Assembly (NCBI GenBank): GCA_004554665.1
Contig: SFKY01000003.1
Coordinates: 1 to 64,000 of the forward strand
From: Bacteroidales bacterium
GTDB taxonomy: Bacteria; Bacteroidota; Bacteroidia; Bacteroidales; Bacteroidaceae
DNA: 64,000 bases
Direction of reading: 5' to 3'
The notes beneath the pieces are model-generated. The model was not told where the DNA came from, did not search any database, and was given only the letters and a program-made list of their open reading frames with translations. Shown here one piece after another: positions 58,852 to 64,000 of the stretch. Every line of letters begins with the position of its first letter. The stretch's first letter is position 1. The translations under genes were made by a program, and so were the position numbers.

Positions 58852-61011
58852 ATGAGAAAAATAGTCTGCGCTTGGACAGGGATACTTCTGGGCTGCCTCA
58901 TGGCAAACGCCCAACCGAAGCCCATCTACCAAGATGCTTCACTACCGATAGAGAAAAGGGTGGAAGATGCATTGGCAAGGATGACTGTAGAAGAGAAAAT
59001 ACAGCTCATCCACGCCAATGGCGGCTACTGTTCGGGTGGTGTTCCACGATTGGGCATACCGGGCAACTTTCCCACTGACGGCCCTGTGGGCCTGCGACCC
59101 GAAATGTACTGGAGCGGATGGACACAGGCAGGGATGAGTACCGACTCGTGTACGGCATTTCCTGCCCTCGTCTGCCTTGCCGCGACATGGAATCCGGCAA
59201 TGGGAAAGCTCTTCGGCCATGCCTATAGCGAAGAAGCCCTGTACAGAAACAAGAATATCATCCTCGGACCGGGTGTCAATATCTTCCGTACACCCATGAA
59301 CGGGCGCAATTTCGAATACATGGGCGAAGACCCTTACCTCGCCTCGCGCATGGCAGTGGCTTATATCCAAGGCGTACAGGACAACCACGTGGCGGCATGT
59401 GTCAAGCATTTTGCCGTGAACAATCAAGAGACCAACCGCTATAGCATCAACACCCTTGTGGATGAGCGTACACTGCACGAACTATACCTGCCAGCTTTCA
59501 AGGCTGCTGTGCAAGAAGGAAAAGTGTGGGCTGTAATGGGTGCCTATAACCAATACAATGGGCAACACTGTTGCCACAACGAGTATCTCCTTAACGACAT
59601 ATTGCGCAAGCAATGGCAGTTTGACGGTGTGGTCATCTCTGATTTTGGAGGAACACACAGTACCCAAGAAGCTATCTTCAATGGTCTTGATATGGAATTT
59701 GGAACTCGCCTCGGCTCCATCGAGGCATTCGACAACTACTATCTTGCCCATCCCTATCTCCAACTGATACGTGAGGGAAAAGTGGGTACCAAAGAACTGG
59801 ACGAGAAGGTGCGCCGGGTGCTGCGGATGATGTTCCGCACATGTCTGTCACCCAACAGGCCATGGGGATCGCAAGCCTCCGTATCGCATATTGCAGCCTC
59901 ACGGCACATCGCAGAAGAGGGAATCGTACTCCTGCAGAACCAACGTCATTTGCTTCCATTACAATTGGAAAAGGCCAAGCACATCTTGGTGGTGGGAGAG
60001 AACGCCATCAAGAAAATGACTGGTCAGGGGGGCTCGTCTGAGACGAAAGCCAAATATGAGGTGACACCACTAGAAGGGCTGAAAGCCCGATTGGGCAATC
60101 GTGCAATGCTTACTTACTGCAACGGATATGCCTCCAACGCCAAGCCGGAAAAGGCAGACTCGCTTCGGGAAGAGGCAGTGGCCGCAGCACGCAAGGCAGA
60201 CATAGTCATCTTTGTGGGCGGACTCAACAAGAACCCTCACCAAGACTGCGAGGGAACCGACAGAGAATCGTATGACCTGCCGTACCAACAAAACGAATTG
60301 ATAGAAGCATTGGCCACAGCCAATCCCAATATGGTGGCTGTGATGGTGGCAGGCAACGCCTATGCCATGCCTTGGGTGAAAAAAGTGCCCGCCATCGTGC
60401 AAGCATGGTACGGAGGTATGGAGGGCGGACATGCCATAGCCGCCGTACTCGCAGGCGATGTCAATCCGTCAGGAAAACTTCCTTTTACGTTTCCTCTCGC
60501 CATTGAGGACAACGGAGCACATACGCTCGGCGAGTTTCCTGGAGACGGCAAGACCATCCGTTATAACGAGGGTATTTTTGTAGGCTACCGATGGGCAGAG
60601 AAGCACCGCATCAAACCACTGTTCGCTTTCGGGCACGGTTTGAGCTACACCCATTTCCAATACGGGAAAATCATATTGGACAAGCAAACCATCAGAGGCG
60701 ACGAACAGCTGAAAGTCTCACTCCTGCTGACCAACAAGGGGAGCCGCGAGGGAGCCGAGGTAGTGCAACTTTACATCCGCGACGAGGCCTGCTCGGTACC
60801 GCGTCCTGTCAAAGAACTGAAACGATTCCACAAGGTTAAACTCGCCCCGGGAGAAAGCCAATGCCTCACATTCGAAATCAGCAAGGAAGATCTGAGCTAT
60901 TACGACACCTCAATCCACGGATGGAAAGCCGAGCCTGGCAAATTCCAAGTTTTGGTAGGGAGCGCTTCCGACGATATCCGCTCATCGGCCCCATTCGTTT
61001 GGGAAGAGTAA
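58852..61011 (+). CDS. GH3 family beta-glycosidase
   Basis: Exported retaining exo-beta-glycosidase (beta-xylosidase or beta-glucosidase type), 719 residues from ATG 58852, signal peptide to NAQP. The first domain carries GPGVNIFRTPMNGRNFEYMG, CVKHFAVNNQETNRYSIN and nucleophile Asp264 in VVISDFGG. The second domain has VVGENAIKKMTGQGGS and EGTDRESYDLP; a C-terminal fibronectin-like domain ends the protein (GAEVVQLYIRDEACSVPRP). The nucleophile is followed by Phe where Trp is common. The fit with xylan-type substrates comes from context. It lies 38 bp after the LamG fusion gene. Confidence 0.93.
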   Translation: MRKIVCAWTGILLGCLMANAQPKPIYQDASLPIEKRVEDALARMTVEEKIQLIHANGGYCSGGVPRLGIPGNFPTDGPVGLRPEMYWSGWTQAGMSTDSCTAFPALVCLAATWNPAMGKLFGHAYSEEALYRNKNIILGPGVNIFRTPMNGRNFEYMGEDPYLASRMAVAYIQGVQDNHVAACVKHFAVNNQETNRYSINTLVDERTLHELYLPAFKAAVQEGKVWAVMGAYNQYNGQHCCHNEYLLNDILRKQWQFDGVVISDFGGTHSTQEAIFNGLDMEFGTRLGSIEAFDNYYLAHPYLQLIREGKVGTKELDEKVRRVLRMMFRTCLSPNRPWGSQASVSHIAASRHIAEEGIVLLQNQRHLLPLQLEKAKHILVVGENAIKKMTGQGGSSETKAKYEVTPLEGLKARLGNRAMLTYCNGYASNAKPEKADSLREEAVAAARKADIVIFVGGLNKNPHQDCEGTDRESYDLPYQQNELIEALATANPNMVAVMVAGNAYAMPWVKKVPAIVQAWYGGMEGGHAIAAVLAGDVNPSGKLPFTFPLAIEDNGAHTLGEFPGDGKTIRYNEGIFVGYRWAEKHRIKPLFAFGHGLSYTHFQYGKIILDKQTIRGDEQLKVSLLLTNKGSREGAEVVQLYIRDEACSVPRPVKELKRFHKVKLAPGESQCLTFEISKEDLSYYDTSIHGWKAEPGKFQVLVGSASDDIRSSAPFVWEE

Positions 61012-61030
61012 ATGCCGCAAACAGATGGGC

Positions 61031-61068
61031 TAAACGACACCTTTAGACAATGGAAACGACACCTTTAG
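61031..61068. repeat. 22-bp-period repeat array H (two units)
   Basis: TAAACGACACCTTTAG (61031-61046) and GAAACGACACCTTTAG (61053-61068), exactly 22 bp apart, in the 92-bp gap between GH3 and the next gene. The centre (CGACACC) differs from the GCCA/TGGC centres of the other arrays. Confidence 0.75.
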
Positions 61069-61103
61069 AATTTTAAACGATAATAATATAACAAGTAACA
61101 ACA

Positions 61104-63338
61104 ATGTACAAGAAGACGACGATGCGAACATGGTGCATGGGCTTGATGCTGTTAGCGGCATCGGGACTGCATGCAGAGGGATGGTTGCCCAAGAGCAAGA
61201 ACCCCAATGTGAAAACAAGGTTGCTGTCTTGCCATTACGACAAGGCACAATTAGTAAGCTGCACAGAAGTAGACGGCCAATCCAAGGACTGGTCTGTCAC
61301 CACTACCACCGACAACAAGCTCGGTGGCACCCGATATATATTTGAGGCGCGGAGAGCCATGAAGTCTGTGGGCGTGGCTGTGGCCACCGACTGCTACGAC
61401 TGGTGCAGCGACCGCTATGTGATGATACCCTCTGTGGTGTACAATGGTAACCGCCAGCGCATTGTCAACCGCGAATATGCCACCGGATTGGACAAGACCG
61501 ACTACTATCGTCGCGACCTGGCCCTCACCTCCAACCCCATTCCTCAGCTCTCACCAGACTTTGGCGCCCCCTCTCGCATCGAGGTGAATGTGAGCAACAC
61601 CTCAACTCCCGTCATTACCTACTATGACCGCCGGAGACAAGAGGGAACCATGCTCTTCACAGACCAAGGTATCGAGTGGAAAGGAGAAGTAAAGGACCAC
61701 GCCTTTATCATAGAGGAGTCGGCAGACCGCAGCATGGCCACAATGGTCATCAGTGCGCCGGGTGTAAGAGAGCGCAAGCCCGAATTTATCGGCTTCAGCA
61801 AGAGTCCTGACCGGGGTATAGACGTGCAAGCAGGCGACAAGATAGAGATACGTGTAGCCCGTATCGACTGCAAAGCTGCTGACGTGCCCACATTCCTGTC
61901 ACGCTTCATGGCCGAGCGCAAGCTGCACACCGTGGCCGAGACTCCGCGCGACCTCATGCCCATGAGCGAGGTGCTCGCTCGTATGGTCCGCAACATCGAC
62001 GAACGCTATTACGTAGGAGACCAATGGCAGTACTACTGCCCTGAAAACGCCGACTGGATGTCGTATGGATGGATTGGTGGACTGATGAACACCTACCCCA
62101 TGCTGGCCTTGGGCGATGCCACGCATCTGGAGAAAGTCTGCCACACCTTTGACTTCGGATTGGGTCACGGAGCAGGTGCATCGGGCTACTTCTATGATGT
62201 AGTAGGCAAGGACGGCAAGGTCATCTTCAGAGATGGAGCCAGAGAGATACACGACATAGCCCTCACCCGCAAGAATGCCGATATCCTCTATTGGATGGTG
62301 AAGCAGATGATGCTACTCAAGCGACAAGGTAAGGGCGACAAGATAGCTCCCGAATGGGAGGCACGTGTGAAGCAACTGGCCGATGCCTTTACAGCCACCT
62401 GGAAGAAGGAAGGCACATGGGGCAACTATCTGAATGTAGAAAACGGCAAGGTGGCAGTATACAATACCACAGGAGGCGCTATGGCTGTAGGCGGATTGGC
62501 TTTGGCTTCGGTCTATTACCAGAACCCTGAGTATATGAAGATAGCCCGCCTGGCAGGCCAGACATACTACGATCAGTTTGCATTGGTAGGCTTCACCTCT
62601 GGAGGTTGCGGCGATATTCTGCAGAACGCCGATTCTGAGACCGCCATCGCATTGACCACCTCAATCTTCACCCTTTACGAGACTACCCAAGATGCCACGT
62701 ATCTGGAGCAGGCAGCTCATCTGGCAGCACTCTGCGCCACATGGACGGTATCCTTCCCCTATCGCTTGCCCGAGGACACTCCATTGGCCAAACTGGGTGC
62801 CAACCTCACAGGTGCCGTATGGGCAAGTACACAGAACAAGCACGGGGCACCGGGCTTCTGCACGCAGTCTGGCGATGTACTGTTCAAGCTCTACCGTGCC
62901 ACAGGCAACACGCTGTTTGCCGAGCTGATACGCGATGTCATCCACGGACATGCAGAAGGCGTTCAGCCCAACGGCAAAATCACCGAGCGGCTCACCTACT
63001 GCGATGCCGACAGCCGCGGCTCACGTCTCGATGGCGGCAAGACGGGATGGAACGAGACCAATGGTGCGCTCATGGCCATTGAGATTCCGGGCATCTACGT
63101 GAGAACTGACTTGGCCCAGGCTTATGTCTTCGACCACGTGAAGCTCAACAATATCCAGAAGAGTCGCAAGGGCATCACCCTGACCCTGCAAAACCCGACC
63201 GAATTTGATGCCGTAGTGACCATCTTTGCCGAGAATGGTGAAGAGGCTAAGAAACCTTTGGGAGACAATGCGTTCGTCAACTGGACACACAAGGTAAAGA
63301 TACCCGCGCACAAGACGGTTAAGACCACTATCAAGTAA
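61104..63338 (+). CDS. Exported helical-barrel protein of unknown family
   Basis: 744 residues, signal peptide ending GLHAEG. I do not recognise the family. The N-terminal ~270 residues look like a beta-sandwich. From ~300 to ~650 there are repeated helical hairpins with Gly/aromatic landmarks (WMSYGWIGGLMNTYPML, TGGAMAVGGLALASVYYQ, GGCGDILQNADSETAIALTT), the pattern of an (alpha/alpha)6 barrel as in GH127, GH105 or lyase-like enzymes. A small beta-domain closes it. Position inside the operon, between GH3 and GH2 genes, suggests a glycosidase or lyase for a terminal decoration; this is inference. Confidence 0.6.
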   Translation: MYKKTTMRTWCMGLMLLAASGLHAEGWLPKSKNPNVKTRLLSCHYDKAQLVSCTEVDGQSKDWSVTTTTDNKLGGTRYIFEARRAMKSVGVAVATDCYDWCSDRYVMIPSVVYNGNRQRIVNREYATGLDKTDYYRRDLALTSNPIPQLSPDFGAPSRIEVNVSNTSTPVITYYDRRRQEGTMLFTDQGIEWKGEVKDHAFIIEESADRSMATMVISAPGVRERKPEFIGFSKSPDRGIDVQAGDKIEIRVARIDCKAADVPTFLSRFMAERKLHTVAETPRDLMPMSEVLARMVRNIDERYYVGDQWQYYCPENADWMSYGWIGGLMNTYPMLALGDATHLEKVCHTFDFGLGHGAGASGYFYDVVGKDGKVIFRDGAREIHDIALTRKNADILYWMVKQMMLLKRQGKGDKIAPEWEARVKQLADAFTATWKKEGTWGNYLNVENGKVAVYNTTGGAMAVGGLALASVYYQNPEYMKIARLAGQTYYDQFALVGFTSGGCGDILQNADSETAIALTTSIFTLYETTQDATYLEQAAHLAALCATWTVSFPYRLPEDTPLAKLGANLTGAVWASTQNKHGAPGFCTQSGDVLFKLYRATGNTLFAELIRDVIHGHAEGVQPNGKITERLTYCDADSRGSRLDGGKTGWNETNGALMAIEIPGIYVRTDLAQAYVFDHVKLNNIQKSRKGITLTLQNPTEFDAVVTIFAENGEEAKKPLGDNAFVNWTHKVKIPAHKTVKTTIK

Positions 63339-63341
63339 GAA

Positions 63342-63393
63342 CCCCTAACCCCAATCCCCTCTCATCCCCACACGTGGGGGATGGCAGGGGATT
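63342..63393. repeat. C/G-rich palindromic repeat (type 2)
   Basis: CCCCTAACCCC is followed by a nested inverted repeat: AATCCCC (63353-63359) with GGGGATT (63387-63393), and ATCCCC (63364-63369) with GGGGAT (63377-63382). It is related in composition to fragments at 7526 and 27646. It lies inside an operon gap, so it should act as a message hairpin. Confidence 0.55.
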
Positions 63394-63403
63394 TACGATT
63401 ATT

Positions 63404-64000
63404 ATGAAACAGATAAGATTCATTGCCGCCTTGCTGCTCTGCACATGCTGCATAGGCCTACAGGCACAAAACATGCGTCAGCGAATGCTGATGAACAAAG
63501 ACTGGAAGTTTGCCAAAGGACACGCTGCTGACCCCAATAAGGACTTCCACTATGGACAGGCACTCTCTTTCTCCAAAATCAACTATCTGCAGGAGGCCAC
63601 CATGCTGATGGCAGACCAGCAGTCGAGACTGCGGGTACCCCACACCGAGCGCTTCGACGATAGCGAATGGGAGACCGTACAGCTCCCCCACGACTGGGGC
63701 ATGGCACTCGGTTTTGACCAGAACCAGCTCAAAATCAAAGGCTACCGCAAACTCGGTGGCCGTTCGCCCGAGAACAGTGTGGGATGGTATCGCAAGACTT
63801 TCGAGCTGACACCGATTAAGGGCTGTCGGTACACACTGGAGTTTGAAGGTGTATTCCGCGATGCCCAAGTATGGATGAACGGTATCTATCTGGGCAAGGG
63901 AGAAAGCGGCTATGTGCCGATGCTGTTCGATGTGACGGAGTGTCTGAACTATGACAACGATGCCAAGAACGTGATTACCGTACGTGTAGACGCCACCCAG
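63404..64000 (+). CDS. GH2 family beta-glycosidase, N-terminal part only
   Basis: The frame is open from ATG 63404 to the end of the window (199 codons), so the gene is cut by the edge. A signal peptide ends near LQAQN. The sugar-binding jelly-roll of GH2 follows: NKDWKFAKGHAADPN, WETVQLPHDWGMAL, NSVGWYRKTFEL and GVFRDAQVWMNGIYLGKGES. The catalytic barrel is beyond the edge. It is not a close copy of the GH2 gene at 25085, since it carries a longer N-terminal loop (about 45-75). It is probably in the same operon as the preceding four genes. Confidence 0.88.
   Translation, partial: MKQIRFIAALLLCTCCIGLQAQNMRQRMLMNKDWKFAKGHAADPNKDFHYGQALSFSKINYLQEATMLMADQQSRLRVPHTERFDDSEWETVQLPHDWGMALGFDQNQLKIKGYRKLGGRSPENSVGWYRKTFELTPIKGCRYTLEFEGVFRDAQVWMNGIYLGKGESGYVPMLFDVTECLNYDNDAKNVITVRVDATQ

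Overview
The window looks like chromosome of a Prevotella-like member of the Bacteroidales. The evidence is promoter -7 elements of the TAnnTTTG type, tRNA genes without an encoded CCA end, two type IX secretion components (PorQ and PorE), a TonB/ExbB/ExbD set with a duplicated ExbD, a DUF6249 - ECF sigma factor - DUF5056 cluster, and two large blocks of exported carbohydrate-active enzymes. No rRNA, phage, complete insertion sequence or CRISPR array was seen.

Layout. 1-7.5 kb: tRNA-Pro(GGG), a three-gene RND efflux operon and an lpxA-type acyltransferase. 7.6-27.6 kb: first glycoside hydrolase block, all on the + strand: GH31, a broken GH43, a TIM-barrel-like family with no assigned CAZy number (called GH-X here), an intact GH43, a second GH-X, GH92, GH43-CBM6, GH120 and GH2. 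27.8-44.2 kb: mostly housekeeping genes: cmk and porQ; tonB, a prenyl synthase and tatD; tRNA-Ser(GGA); exbB/exbD; an Lrp-type regulator; folA-thyA-rsmF; a sigma-factor cluster; porE-topB. 44.4-64 kb: second glycoside hydrolase block, starting after a dead KilA-N gene: a clan GH-D-like protein, a DUF5054 (GH38-like) protein, GH30, GH120, a third GH-X, a second clan GH-D-like protein fused to a LamG-like domain, GH3, a helical-barrel protein and the start of a GH2 enzyme that runs off the edge.

The two blocks probably form one catabolic regulon. Almost every product has a signal peptide or lipobox. The mix of predicted alpha-xylosidase, GH43 and GH120 beta-xylosidases, GH30, GH3 and GH2 fits a heavily decorated xylan or similar hemicellulose, although GH92 and the GH38-like protein would suit mannose-containing material. 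No SusC/SusD pair and no sensor-regulator is inside the window, so uptake and control are encoded elsewhere or beyond the edge. Five transcription units in these blocks are preceded by the same bipartite sequence (ACTACCC, 14-15 bp, GTTGTC A/T TA), which I propose as the operator of this regulon.

Two further features stand out. First, a family of intergenic repeats made of 17-bp pseudo-palindromes (C TAAA N7 TTTA G) set at a 22-bp period occurs at nine places, always between genes, including one perfect 37-bp inverted repeat. Second, a tandem duplication of GH43, repeat array, operator and GH-X is visible. Its first copy has decayed: the GH43 is frameshifted and lacks about 710 bp, the array has lost exactly 44 bp (two units), and the GH-X copy is reduced to its two ends, which now sit in front of a different GH-X gene.
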